The position numbers were made by a program, and so were the translations under genes. A stretch of DNA of 64,000 nucleotides from Streptomyces fructofermentans (GTDB taxonomy: Bacteria > Actinomycetota > Actinomycetes > Streptomycetales > Streptomycetaceae). Positions 44,374-52,618 of the stretch are shown piece after piece. The stretch is taken from the NCBI RefSeq assembly GCF_014651055.1, contig NZ_BMWD01000024.1, forward strand, positions 1 through 64,000, in the 5' to 3' direction. Under the pieces are notes generated by a model. The model made no database searches, was not told the origin of the DNA, and worked only from the letters and a program-made list of their open reading frames with translations. Within the stretch, counting starts at the first letter, position 1. Each line of letters begins with the position of its first letter.

Positions 44374-45132
44374 ATGACGGCATATCCAGGCTTCGGCGTA
44401 CTGCTGGCAAAGTTGTCCGTTCACAGGAAGCTGGACTCGTCGGCCCTGGCCCGGCAGTCCGGAGTCCCCGAGCCGGAGCTCCGCGGGGTGCTCGACGGCG
44501 CCGCGCCGAGCCCGTCCCTGCTCCGACAACTCGCCCCCGCACTGGACCTCCACGCCGCGGACGTGTTCGTGATCGCGGGGGCGGCGGTTCCTGACGACCT
44601 GGCTCCGCTGGACCCCGAGGCCGGGCCGTGGGTGCCGGGCGTCGTGCGGTGCGCCGGGCGACTGACGCCGGAGAAGAGGGGCGAACTGCGCCACCTCGTC
44701 CATTCGTTGCCGCAGGAGAAGCCCTCGCAGAGGCCCCCGCAGGAGCCGTCGTTCCGGCGCCTCGAAGGCACGCCCCCCGGGACGCCCGGAGCCACCCTCG
44801 ACCGCATGCTCATCCTCCGGAACCTGCATTGGACGGGCATGGCCAAGACCTTCCTCGTCCTGACCGGCCGGTACTGGGCCGCGTCCACGTACGGAATGGT
44901 GGGCGCCGGCCGCAAGGAGCTGACACCCGACCTGGTGGCCGACTTCGGGACCGTACTCGACGTCCCCGCCGGCGACCTCGCCACTCTGACCGGCATCGCC
45001 CTGCCGGAGATCCTCCAGGCGCGAAGGCCTGCTACGACCGGTATGGCCGAGCTGATCTGGGACCTGCGGCGCCTGACCGCCGACCAGGTACGGCACATCG
45101 GCGAAGTGGCCGCGTCCATGGGGCCGGCGTGA
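44374..45132 (+). CDS. Helix-turn-helix (XRE-like) protein
   Basis: The 252-residue protein has an N-terminal Cro-like segment (SALARQSGVPEPELRGVLDGAAPSPSLLRQLAPAL, DLHAADVFVIAG) and a second, similar module near the C-terminus (TGRYWAASTYGMVGAGRKEL, DVPAGDLATLTGIALPEIL). Two HTH-like halves separated by a Pro-rich linker suggest an internal duplication. No sensor domain is visible. This architecture is common in Streptomyces and poorly characterised. ATG 44374. Confidence 0.65.
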   Translation: MTAYPGFGVLLAKLSVHRKLDSSALARQSGVPEPELRGVLDGAAPSPSLLRQLAPALDLHAADVFVIAGAAVPDDLAPLDPEAGPWVPGVVRCAGRLTPEKRGELRHLVHSLPQEKPSQRPPQEPSFRRLEGTPPGTPGATLDRMLILRNLHWTGMAKTFLVLTGRYWAASTYGMVGAGRKELTPDLVADFGTVLDVPAGDLATLTGIALPEILQARRPATTGMAELIWDLRRLTADQVRHIGEVAASMGPA

Positions 45133-45192
45133 GCAAACCCCACGCGTCGATGGTGGGTTGAGGGCGAAGGACACCTCGGAGTGGCTCGCAGT

Positions 45193-45246
45193 CCGCGGTC
45201 CGGTCGACCACCACCGGGATACCGCTGGTGGCCGAGCGGACCGCGG
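45193..45246. terminator. Bidirectional hairpin between convergent genes
   Basis: Outer arms ccgcggtccg and cggaccgcgg pair perfectly, with inner pairing ccacca/tggtgg, between the HTH gene and the DHFR-like gene. Confidence 0.7.
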
Positions 45247-45254
45247 CGCGTCGG

Positions 45255-45899
45255 TCACTTGCGCCAGAACAGGTGGTGGGTCACCCCGCTCGGACTGGGC
45301 ACGACATCGAGGTGGAACCGGTCGAGCAGCTCGTCCGGGGACTCCCAGAGCCGTACTCCGGACCCGAGCTTCACGGGCGAGACCGCCACGTGCAGGGTGT
45401 CGACGAGGTCGGCGTCGAGGAACTCCCTGATCGTGGTCGTCCCGCCACCGAGCCGGACGTCCTTGCCCTGCGCGGCGTCCCGCGCCTGTTCGAGGACCTT
45501 CGCCGGGTCCGCGTCGACGAAGTGGAACGTGGTGTCGGAGAGCGTGAACGAGGGACGGGTGTGGTGGGTCATGACGAACACCGGCGTGTGGAACGGGGGT
45601 TCGTCGCCCCACCAGCCCTGCCACTCGTGGTCCTGCCAGGGCCCGCGCTGGGGACCGAACTTGTTGCGCCCCATGATCTCGGCGCCGATGTTGCGCGCGT
45701 AGTCCCGCGTGAGGTAGTCGTCCAGGCCCCGACTCCCTCCGGGGTCGGTACGCCTGGGCCAACTCGCCGTGGCGCCGGCCCACGCGAAGAGCCTCTCGGG
45801 TTCGACGTGACCGAACGGCCTCTCCAAAGTCTGGTCCTCACCGGCGCCGATCCCGTCACTCGAGACATTGAAGTTCTGGACTCTCAGCAGCTGGGCCAC
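45255..45899 (-). CDS. Dihydrofolate reductase-family protein (RibD C-terminal type)
   Basis: GTG 45899, preceded by AGGAGGAG, gives 214 residues. It shows VQNFNVSSDGIGAGEDQTLERPFG, IGAEIMGRNKFGPQRGPW, PVFVMTHHTRPSFTL and VRLGGGTTTIREFLDADLVD, typical of the RibD_C/DHFR-like family (NADPH-binding GGG). In Streptomyces these are stand-alone reductases of unknown substrate rather than riboflavin or folate enzymes. A second paralogue lies at 49378. Confidence 0.88.
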   Translation of the reverse strand: MAQLLRVQNFNVSSDGIGAGEDQTLERPFGHVEPERLFAWAGATASWPRRTDPGGSRGLDDYLTRDYARNIGAEIMGRNKFGPQRGPWQDHEWQGWWGDEPPFHTPVFVMTHHTRPSFTLSDTTFHFVDADPAKVLEQARDAAQGKDVRLGGGTTTIREFLDADLVDTLHVAVSPVKLGSGVRLWESPDELLDRFHLDVVPSPSGVTHHLFWRK

Positions 45900-46095
45900 G
45901 TGCTCCTCCTGTGTTGTCGACAGCGGTGGTGAGACCTGTCGGACGGTCGAAACTCATCGCCGAGTCCGCGACCGGTTCGCGACTCGGGCCGCGCTCGCCC
46001 GCGGGACCTCTCCCCACCTGTTTGATCACGCGAAAGGCTTGAACGACGATTCCGGTCGGAGGAGTGCCGGATGGGGCGGAACGTCGTCTGCCTGC

Positions 46096-46842
46096 TCAGG
46101 AGAGTTCGAACAGCGCTGCCACGCCGGGATTCCGCTCCAGCCAGATCACCGCATCGCGGTTCTCCTTCAGCCAACGGACGCAGACCGCCCACGCGATGTG
46201 CTCGCTGGCCGCATCGCGCAGGACGACGTCCGCCACCAGCGGCGTACACCCGGCAGCGGTACCGTGCGCGCTGCACTCCTTCTTGGCGTTGGCGTGCGGC
46301 GCTATGCAGACGATCTTCGACAGCGTGACCGGCTCGGCTCCGGTGTGGACGCGGTCGAACCACTCGATGAACTGGTGGACCGTGCCGATCTTGGCGACGC
46401 GGTCGTGCAGCGCCTTCTGCTCGTGGCCGGTGAGGAACCAGCCGAGCGTGACGGGGACTCCGCAACCGCAGCCGCACTCACGCGCGGCGTGCGGGGAATC
46501 GAAGTAGGTCACCGGGTTGCGGGTCGGCTCGACCGGCTGCGGCTTGCCGACGTACGCGTCGTACACCGGGTGCCCGGCCGACAGGTAGCGCCCCGCCATC
46601 GCCCGACGCCCGCCCGACACCGGAAGCAGGCTGTCGATCTCGATCGCCTGACGCACGGTTCCCTGCGCCGACAGCAGGGCGTACTGCTCCCGGTCCGCCC
46701 GCTCCCCCAGGACCCAGCAGCCGCGGTTCGCCCGGAACAGCGCCTCGTCATCCATGTTCGCGTCCCAACCGACATGGTCGCGGCCCAGTTGGTCGACTTC
46801 GGGGTCGACATACCGCATCGCCCCGAGAGTGATGTGAATCAT
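46096..46842 (-). CDS. Hypothetical protein with Cys-rich motif
   Basis: The 248-residue soluble protein begins MIHITLGAMRYVDPEVDQLG. It contains ECGCGCGVPVT, three Cys in alternation, and ECSAHGTAAGC further on, a possible metal or iron-sulfur site. Other conserved-looking parts are WLKENRDAVIWLERNPGVAA and RRAMAGRYLSAGHPVYDAYVG. I do not recognise the family. ATG 46842 is preferred because an upstream ATG at 46854 only adds four residues. Confidence 0.6.
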   Translation of the reverse strand: MIHITLGAMRYVDPEVDQLGRDHVGWDANMDDEALFRANRGCWVLGERADREQYALLSAQGTVRQAIEIDSLLPVSGGRRAMAGRYLSAGHPVYDAYVGKPQPVEPTRNPVTYFDSPHAARECGCGCGVPVTLGWFLTGHEQKALHDRVAKIGTVHQFIEWFDRVHTGAEPVTLSKIVCIAPHANAKKECSAHGTAAGCTPLVADVVLRDAASEHIAWAVCVRWLKENRDAVIWLERNPGVAALFELS

Positions 46843-46959
46843 CAGGTCCCCCATCGACGCCGGAGGTCAGGCTCATCGCCTGCGGCTCCGCACAGCCTCC
46901 CGCATCGCATGGATAGTTGCTACCCCTAGGGGCCTATAAGTATCTTCCAGGCGGAGCCG

Positions 46960-47178
46960 CTACCGGTGGTCCCACACCCCCGGTCCGCCGCCGCGCCACT
47001 CGATCCAGTTCGCGGTCCTGACGTCACACGCCTCCACGTCGTCCATCCCCGCCCGCTGAAGGAACTCCGCGACGTCGACCAGCGTGTACGCCATGCCGAC
47101 GAAACCCTCCGCGACACGGACCCTTCGGCCACCGTCTGCGGCAGGCGCATACACGACCACGGACGCGTCACCGGCCAT
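46960..47178 (-). CDS. Small hypothetical protein, 72 aa
   Basis: It begins MAGDASVVVYAPAADGGRRV and continues RVAEGFVGMAYTLVDVAEFLQRAGMDDVE to a C-terminus TANWIEWRGGGPGVWDHR. Compact alpha/beta pattern with no membrane segment. I have no family, but the composition is coding-like and the reading frame is well supported. ATG 47178. Confidence 0.6.
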   Translation of the reverse strand: MAGDASVVVYAPAADGGRRVRVAEGFVGMAYTLVDVAEFLQRAGMDDVEACDVRTANWIEWRGGGPGVWDHR

Positions 47179-47354
47179 GCCTTCAGAATGCGGGCACCGT
47201 CCACCGCACGCACCCCAGGAAGCCGCCGGCGGCACAGGGGCCGCACGACCAGGGCCAGGAACGTACCGCCGGTCCTCGGCACCGGCGGCCGGAGCGCGGA
47301 ATAACCGCTGCGCCTACGCCGCGACCGGCAGGAGAGCCGCCTACAGTCCGGACC

Positions 47355-47612
47355 ATGACCACTCACCCGCAGCGCTTCACCGTCCTGCTGGTCCCCGAGC
47401 ACTTCGAGGACCCCCAACCCGCCACCGTGGAGGCCGGAGCCGTGCGCTCCGCCCTCGTCGAGGCAACCGGCGAGCAGGGCGAGACCGGCTACCCGCGATA
47501 CGCCGGAGAAGGCGTGATCGCCGACATCGATCCCCGTACGCGCACGGTCGAGGCCGTGCTGGTCGACGGTGCGGAACTCGACTACGGGTTCCAGGCCAAG
47601 ATCGCCCCCTGA
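47355..47612 (+). CDS. Small hypothetical protein, 85 aa
   Basis: MTTHPQRFTVLLVPEHFEDP opens a soluble acidic protein that ends VEAVLVDGAELDYGFQAKIAP. Strand-rich, no known domain. It is divergent from the 72-aa gene. Start ATG 47355 has no strong ribosome site. Confidence 0.55.
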   Translation: MTTHPQRFTVLLVPEHFEDPQPATVEAGAVRSALVEATGEQGETGYPRYAGEGVIADIDPRTRTVEAVLVDGAELDYGFQAKIAP

Positions 47613-48049
47613 CCGAACCCTCGTCCGTGACCTCCTCCGGCGGGAACGCCCCGGCCCTGGAACTGGCCGACCGACCGGCCTGGCCGGCACCCGCCGCCGC
47701 GTCCCGGCGACGAATCGGCCTGCTCCTCGCCATGAGCCACGGCTGGGGAACCTGCCGCCGGTCGGGTCGCCGCCTCCTTCTCGCGGGCGTATGGTTCCCG
47801 CCGACGCATCCGGGAGGGCGCCCCTCGGGGCCGGCCGCGTCGCGCCACATCCGCAGGTCGTGAGCGGAATGGCGGCCGTACAGACCATGTGCGGCGCCGG
47901 GACGTTCGGTCCCGGACCCTCCGGGTGCCACGGGCGCGGAGGCGATTGGCCCAGCGACACCACCCGGCCGGGCGACGGTGCGGCAAGGGTCCGCGAGCAC
48001 TTCCTACGCTCGCCCCCGAACCCACCGCTCTTGTCGAAAGGGACACCCT
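47613..48049. other. Intergenic region without a gene
   Basis: Open frames here lack starts and family signal. The last 60 bp contain the ribosome site (GAAAGGGA) of the secreted protein. Confidence 0.35.
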
Positions 48050-48586
48050 GTGATCCGCACCGTCGCCTCCACCACCGCCCTGCTCGCCGCCGCCCTCGTC
48101 GGCCTGCCGGGTGCCACGGCCGCCGCAGTCGGCAACGGCGATGGCCCCAGGATCGTCATCACCAGCGTCAACCAGTACGCGGGTGACGACATCTTCACCG
48201 CCGGCCGCGACAACACCGTGGGCTCCCACAACGGCAACGATTCCCAGACGCCCGTGACCAGCCTTCCGGGGACCGGTACCGGCGCGGGGGTCCTGCGCAT
48301 CGTCACCGGACCGTCCCTGCCCTTCTCCGGAGTCCCCCGTGTCTCCCAGGAGGGCAGCGCCGACTTCCCCCGCACACTGCTCCCCAACTACAGCTTCAAC
48401 GTCCCGGTCGACGCTCCTTCCTCCGCCCTGTACAGCACCGAGGGGGACCAGGGCCGGCTTCGTATCACCGCCGCCGTCGACGCAAGTGGCAACGTCACCC
48501 CCGGCTGCTCGACCGAGGGCAACCTGACCTGCGAGGTCCAGCAGGACGCCCAGGGCTCCTTCCTCAAGATCGAAAGCCGCCGCTGA
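48050..48586 (+). CDS. Secreted hypothetical protein
   Basis: From GTG 48050 the 178-residue protein has a Sec signal (MIRTVASTTALLAAALVGLPGATAAAV). The mature part is Ser/Thr/Asn/Gly-rich (ITSVNQYAGDDIFTAGRDN, TVGSHNGNDSQTPVT) with two Cys near the C-terminus (PGCSTEGNLTCEV) that may pair. I know no enzyme family; it may be a wall or matrix protein. A hairpin follows its stop. Confidence 0.7.
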   Translation: MIRTVASTTALLAAALVGLPGATAAAVGNGDGPRIVITSVNQYAGDDIFTAGRDNTVGSHNGNDSQTPVTSLPGTGTGAGVLRIVTGPSLPFSGVPRVSQEGSADFPRTLLPNYSFNVPVDAPSSALYSTEGDQGRLRITAAVDASGNVTPGCSTEGNLTCEVQQDAQGSFLKIESRR

Positions 48587-48599
48587 ACGGCGCCAGCGA

Positions 48600-48640
48600 C
48601 CGGTCGGTGTCCGGGCGCCCGCAGCCCGGACACCGGCCGG
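48600..48640. terminator. Hairpin terminator between convergent genes
   Basis: Arms ccggtcggtgtccggg and cccggacaccggccgg pair over 16 bp with one mismatch and a 9-nt loop, 13 bp after the secreted-protein stop. Confidence 0.75.
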
Positions 48641-48791
48641 TGCCGTGCGGGCCGCCCGCGCGACCCGGGCGCCACTCGGCGCGGTACGGGCGCGTCGGCC
48701 CGGGAAGACCAGGGGCCGTACGCTCCCACCGTGCCTGGCGATCGCCTCGCGCGGCTGTCGCGTCGAAGGGCGACGCCACGGCACTCCGGGT

Positions 48792-49241
48792 TCAGCGGTC
48801 GCCGTAGTAGCTGTCGTAGAAGGCAGAGTGCTCCCGAACCGAGAAGTCCTCGAACTCGCCGTCCCGTTCGAGTTCGCGCAGCCGGTGCAGCGCTGCCGCC
48901 GCGGAGGGCGCGGAACGGGTCGCGAGGTGAGCCTTCACGGCTTCGAGCCCGCGGCCCAGCAGGAGTTGGATGTCGATGGAGCACGCCGCGTCGAAGCCGG
49001 CACTCTTCGCGTCCCATACGAGCAACGCGTCCTCCAGGTCGCCGCAGTTGAACAGTTGCACGCAGAAGAGCTTCATGAGCTCCGTGTCGCCATCGCCCTG
49101 GGCGCGTCGCTCGCTCGCCGTCTCCCGCCGGAGCAGCTCCCGGATCTCGTCGAGGTCCGCCGCGGCAGGGTGCAGCCCGTAGCGGCGCAGGGCCTCCTCG
49201 TCGTCCAACTGCCGTCCTCTCCATTGCTGTGCGCGGGTCAC
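48792..49241 (-). CDS. Hypothetical protein, 149 aa
   Basis: Soluble, helical and charged: DDEEALRRYGLHPAAADLDE, MKLFCVQLFNCGDLEDALLVW and LHRLRELERDGEFEDFSVRE, which look like tetratricopeptide-type helix pairs, ending SAFYDSYYGDR. I recall similar unannotated Streptomyces proteins but no function. GTG 49241. Confidence 0.6.
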   Translation of the reverse strand: MTRAQQWRGRQLDDEEALRRYGLHPAAADLDEIRELLRRETASERRAQGDGDTELMKLFCVQLFNCGDLEDALLVWDAKSAGFDAACSIDIQLLLGRGLEAVKAHLATRSAPSAAAALHRLRELERDGEFEDFSVREHSAFYDSYYGDR

Positions 49242-49377
49242 AGGTTACGGGCAGTGCGTCGTGGACATCCCGGCCGCCCGCTGGATGGCAGGACACTGTC
49301 GGCCGACTGACTTCCTACCGGTGCGACAGCCGACGGAACGCTAATTTGAGGGCATGCCAAGAGCAGAGGAGAGCCCC

Positions 49378-49959
49378 GTGGGCAAGGTGGTCCTGTACGC
49401 CTCGGTGTCGGTGGACGGCTTCATCGCGGACGAGAACGACCAGCCCGGACCGCTGTTCGACTGGCTGTCCAGCGGTGACGTCCCGTTGGACGAGAGCGGC
49501 GTGGTGAAGGTGTCCCGGACGTCCTTCGACTACATCCGGCCCTACTGGGACCAGATCGGGGCGACGATCGTCGGCCGCCACGTCTTCGACATGACGGACG
49601 GCTGGGACGGGACGCCGCCCAGCGGCATCGACCACGTGGTGGTCGTGACGCACCGGCCGGAGCCCGAGGGCTGGAACCCGGAAGCGCCGTTCCACTTCGT
49701 CGACAGTGTCGAGGCGGCCGTGGCCAAGGCGCAGGAGCTCGCGGGTGACCGCCTGGTCGAGGTGGCCGCCGGCGATGTCGGCGGCCAGGTGCTTGCCGCG
49801 GGCCTGGTCGACGAGGTGCGTATGGACGTCGTGCCCGTCGTGTTCGGAACCGGCAAGCGCTATTTCGGGTCGGTCCACGCGCAGCACCTGCTGGAGGATC
49901 CTGACGTGGTGATCCAGGGCAACCGGGTGCTTCACCTGCGCCACCGGGTGCGCCGCTGA
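49378..49959 (+). CDS. Dihydrofolate reductase-family protein, second copy
   Basis: GTG 49378 follows GAGGAGA; a possible earlier ATG is at 49354. The 193-residue protein has VVLYASVSVDGFIADENDQPG, IGATIVGRHVFDMTDGWDG, HVVVVTHRPEPEGW and LVEVAAGDVGGQVLAAGLVDE, the RibD_C/DHFR-like fold with an NADPH pocket. Unlike its paralogue at 45255 the third motif is AGDVGG. The substrate is unknown; family members reduce pyrimidine- or flavin-like compounds in other contexts. Confidence 0.85.
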   Translation: MGKVVLYASVSVDGFIADENDQPGPLFDWLSSGDVPLDESGVVKVSRTSFDYIRPYWDQIGATIVGRHVFDMTDGWDGTPPSGIDHVVVVTHRPEPEGWNPEAPFHFVDSVEAAVAKAQELAGDRLVEVAAGDVGGQVLAAGLVDEVRMDVVPVVFGTGKRYFGSVHAQHLLEDPDVVIQGNRVLHLRHRVRR

Positions 49960-50110
49960 CCTGTCCGAGCCGTCGAGGGCCCGGCTGCCGTGGCCCCGAC
50001 GCGCGCCCGGTCCGCAGACCCGCAGTTCACAGGGGGAACCGCGACCCCGGGCGTGCTCGTGTCCTGGTGTGGGCCCAGCACGTCGATCGGGCGATCTCCG
50101 CGGGGGAGCC

Positions 50111-50812
50111 ATGCAGATCATAGAAGTGACCGGCTATGCCGTCCGATCCGCTGTGATCACCATGAAGCGGCGTGAGACACCAATGGAGTTCGTGATCTTC
50201 CCGATGCTCCATGTGGCTTCGCCGTCGTTCTACGCCGAGGTCCGCAGGCGGCTCGCCGCCTGCGACATCGTCGTCATCGAGGGGGTACGCGGGAAGTCGG
50301 CCGCGCTGAGTGCCCTCACCCTCGCCTACCGGTTCACACCGCGTCGGCGGCGCAACGGCCTTCAGGAACAGCGCCAGGAACTGCTGATCCCCGAGGACGC
50401 CCAGATCGTCAACCCGGACGTCACCGCGGCGGAGGCCGTCAGCGACCTGAAGTCGCTGCCGCGCTGGCAGTACCTGCTCCTGATAGCCGTCGCTCCCGTC
50501 ATGGGCCTGGTGTTCGCGCTGCGTGGTCCGAGCGCATTCCTCGACGAGGACCTGGAGGTGGAGGATCTGCCGTCGACGCTGCGGGCCGAGATGCTGGCCG
50601 ACGACCCCGTCCACTACGCGCTGACCGACCGGCGGGACAAGCTCCTGCTCGACGCGCTCAGCGACATCCACACGGAACGCGGCGGCGAGGCGATCCGGGT
50701 GGCCGTCGTCTACGGTGCGGGTCACGTACCGGCCGTCGTGACGGGGCTCGGCCAACGTCATGGGTATCGGCCCCGCGAGGCGGAGTGGCTCACGGTCCTG
50801 ATCCCGGCCTGA
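50111..50812 (+). CDS. TraB/PrgY/GumN-like protein
   Basis: Translation from ATG 50111 gives 233 residues. The core MEFVIFPMLHVASPSFYAEV, CDIVVIEGVRGKSAAL and the late YGAGHVPAVVTGL (GAGH motif) match the TraB/PrgY-type family, which includes pheromone-inhibiting membrane proteins of Enterococcus and metal-dependent proteases (Tiki/GumN fold). A hydrophobic stretch, WQYLLLIAVAPVMGLVFAL, at about residues 120-140 predicts one membrane pass. Function here is unknown; the conserved His (GAGH, and MLH earlier) could bind metal. Confidence 0.75.
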   Translation: MQIIEVTGYAVRSAVITMKRRETPMEFVIFPMLHVASPSFYAEVRRRLAACDIVVIEGVRGKSAALSALTLAYRFTPRRRRNGLQEQRQELLIPEDAQIVNPDVTAAEAVSDLKSLPRWQYLLLIAVAPVMGLVFALRGPSAFLDEDLEVEDLPSTLRAEMLADDPVHYALTDRRDKLLLDALSDIHTERGGEAIRVAVVYGAGHVPAVVTGLGQRHGYRPREAEWLTVLIPA

Positions 50813-50846
50813 CGCCCGCCCTGACGCCTGTCGTCGGCGGGACGGC

Positions 50847-51551
50847 TCAGGTGATGAGGCGGCCCGTGTGGGAGAGACGTCGGGCCGCGGCCAGCAGGGC
50901 GTGGATCTGCGGACCGACGTGGTCGACGTGGCTCACGGGCTTGTGGAAGGGCAGCCGGATGTCCTGGTGGGAACGCGCGTGTTCCAGGCGCAGGGTCAAG
51001 CCGTAGCGGTCGATCCCGAGGGGAAGGGCGCGCTGCACGTCGCCGTCGGGGTGTGGGCGGGCCAAGCGCAGGAGCAGCGGGACCAGTTCGGGGTGGTCGT
51101 CCACGAGATGGGTCAGCATGCCCGCCTCACACGTCGCCAGCGGGTCGGGCTCGGCCGCCTCCAGTTCCTGGAGGGTCACATGGGAGCGTCCGTTGTCGTC
51201 CTCCAGCACGCACTGCCCGATCTCCATGCAGGTGCTCTCGGTGGACTCGGGGTCGTAGGGCGCTGCCAGCAGCCCGGTCAGCGTGACTCGGGCGCGCAGA
51301 CGGTCGCGTACGGGCGTGGGCGCGACATCGGTGAGTTCCAGCCTGACCGGCACGCGTCCGCCCGGTGGGGTGCCGGATCCTTCGAACGGAGCGTGCAGAT
51401 GGACCTGGCCCATGACTCCGGCGCCGTCGAGACGCCGCACCTCGCTGTGCCGGCCTTCGCTCACCACGGTCATCGAATGGGCGACGCCCACGATGGAACG
51501 GGCGCGCTCGGCGGCTGTCGGCGCGGGGGCGCTCAGTGGAATGCGACGCAT
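50847..51551 (-). CDS. DUF2470 (HugZ C-terminal-like) protein, iron regulated
   Basis: The 234-residue protein starts at ATG 51551 after GGGAG. Its C-terminal half (EAGMLTHLVDDHPELVPLLL, IDRYGLTLRLEHARSHQDIRLPF) is the DUF2470 domain found at the end of HugZ-type heme-degrading proteins; the N-terminal half (HSMTVVSEGRHSEVRRLDGAG, HAPFEGSGTPPGGRVPVRLE) resembles their split-barrel part. An iron box sits 26-44 bp upstream of the start. I infer a role in heme or iron handling under iron limitation, de-repressed when DmdR1/IdeR loses Fe2+. Confidence 0.75.
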   Translation of the reverse strand: MRRIPLSAPAPTAAERARSIVGVAHSMTVVSEGRHSEVRRLDGAGVMGQVHLHAPFEGSGTPPGGRVPVRLELTDVAPTPVRDRLRARVTLTGLLAAPYDPESTESTCMEIGQCVLEDDNGRSHVTLQELEAAEPDPLATCEAGMLTHLVDDHPELVPLLLRLARPHPDGDVQRALPLGIDRYGLTLRLEHARSHQDIRLPFHKPVSHVDHVGPQIHALLAAARRLSHTGRLIT

Positions 51552-51576
51552 CCGGATCTCCCAGAGGTCCAGTGAA

Positions 51577-51595
51577 TTAGGTAAGGCTAACCTAA
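51577..51595 (-). promoter_or_regulatory. Iron box (DmdR1/IdeR/DtxR type)
   Basis: The sequence ttaggtaaggctaacctaa differs from the classic 19-bp iron box (ttaggttaggctaacctaa) by one base. It lies just upstream of the DUF2470 gene, where bound DmdR1 would block transcription. Confidence 0.88.
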
Positions 51596-51820
51596 CTTAA
51601 GACCCCTTTCGTTGTCAGGCCGCGAGCCGATTCGCGGGCCGCCCGGCGGTGATCCGGTGGCTGGGTGGGACCGGACGGGCCCCGTCCCCTGCCCGACGAC
51701 CCGCGGCCGGTGGCCCCGGCAGAGGTCACATCGGGGCGGCTGGGGAGACGCGTCTGACGCACCGCCGTGGCCGGCGCCTTCCCGCGGTTCGGAGCGCACG
51801 GTCGGACGGCTGGCGCGGCC

Positions 51821-52561
51821 CTACAGGTCGGCCACGAGAAGCCGGTAGCCGGCATCGAGGGCTTCGCGGTCGAGCAGGTCGGCATGGCGTCGGTGCCACC
51901 GGCCGGACGACAGGTCGTCCGACAGCCGGGCCAGGCCCGGCCGGAGGACTTCTTCGCCGGTCTGGGCGAACAGGGAGATGCCTGCTCGCACTTCCGGGTC
52001 GAGGTACGCCTCGGGTCGGCGCCAGAAGGCGGCGAGGAATCCGTCGGTGCAGTCGTGCGGGACGGTCACGGTTTCGATGCGGGCGCCTCCCAGCAGCCCG
52101 GCCAAGCGGTCGACCGCGACGGCTCGTTCGTCGCCGAACGCGGCTGCCTCGGGCAGGTACTCCTCCAGCAGCCAGAACTTGTGGTTGATGTCGGGGTCGA
52201 AGGTGAGGACGACGATCCGCCGCCGGGCGATGCGCAGGAGTTCGCCGATGCCGGCTTCCAGGTCGCTCCAGTGGTGCACGGTGAGGAGGGCCATCACCGC
52301 ATCGGCGGAGTCGTCGGCGAGAGGGATCGACTCCGCGAAGGCCTCCAGGGCCGGCGCGGATCCCGCCGGGCGCTGGGCGATCATCACTGAGCTGGGTTCA
52401 ACGGCCGACAGCGTGTGGGGCGGTTCGTAGGAGCCTGTGCCGGCTCCTACATTGATCACGGTGGCGGCATCGCCGAGGGCTTGATGGATCCTGGCGGCGA
52501 TTCGCGGGTCCGGCCGCCGGGTGCCGGCGTAGGTCGCTCCGATGCTGTCGTAGATCGCCAC
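51821..52561 (-). CDS. Class I SAM-dependent methyltransferase
   Basis: The 246-residue protein has TVINVGAGTGSYEPP (SAM loop), LSAVEPSSVMIAQRP (acidic loop) and ADAVMALLTVHHWSDLEAGIGEL, a UbiE/Methyltransf_11 layout. GTG 52561. Relatives are annotated as generic methyltransferases; the long C-terminal part (HRRHADLLDREALDAGYRLL) is helical. No neighbours indicate a pathway. Confidence 0.85.
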   Translation of the reverse strand: MAIYDSIGATYAGTRRPDPRIAARIHQALGDAATVINVGAGTGSYEPPHTLSAVEPSSVMIAQRPAGSAPALEAFAESIPLADDSADAVMALLTVHHWSDLEAGIGELLRIARRRIVVLTFDPDINHKFWLLEEYLPEAAAFGDERAVAVDRLAGLLGGARIETVTVPHDCTDGFLAAFWRRPEAYLDPEVRAGISLFAQTGEEVLRPGLARLSDDLSSGRWHRRHADLLDREALDAGYRLLVADL

Positions 52562-52618
52562 ACCGCACAGTATGCGCTTCCCGCCAACACCGCGCGGTGG
52601 TCGCAGCGTTGTCAGTTC

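Noticed and set aside
51600..51820. Minus-strand short frames between the iron box and the methyltransferase
   Set aside because: They lack starts with ribosome sites and have no family; treated as intergenic.
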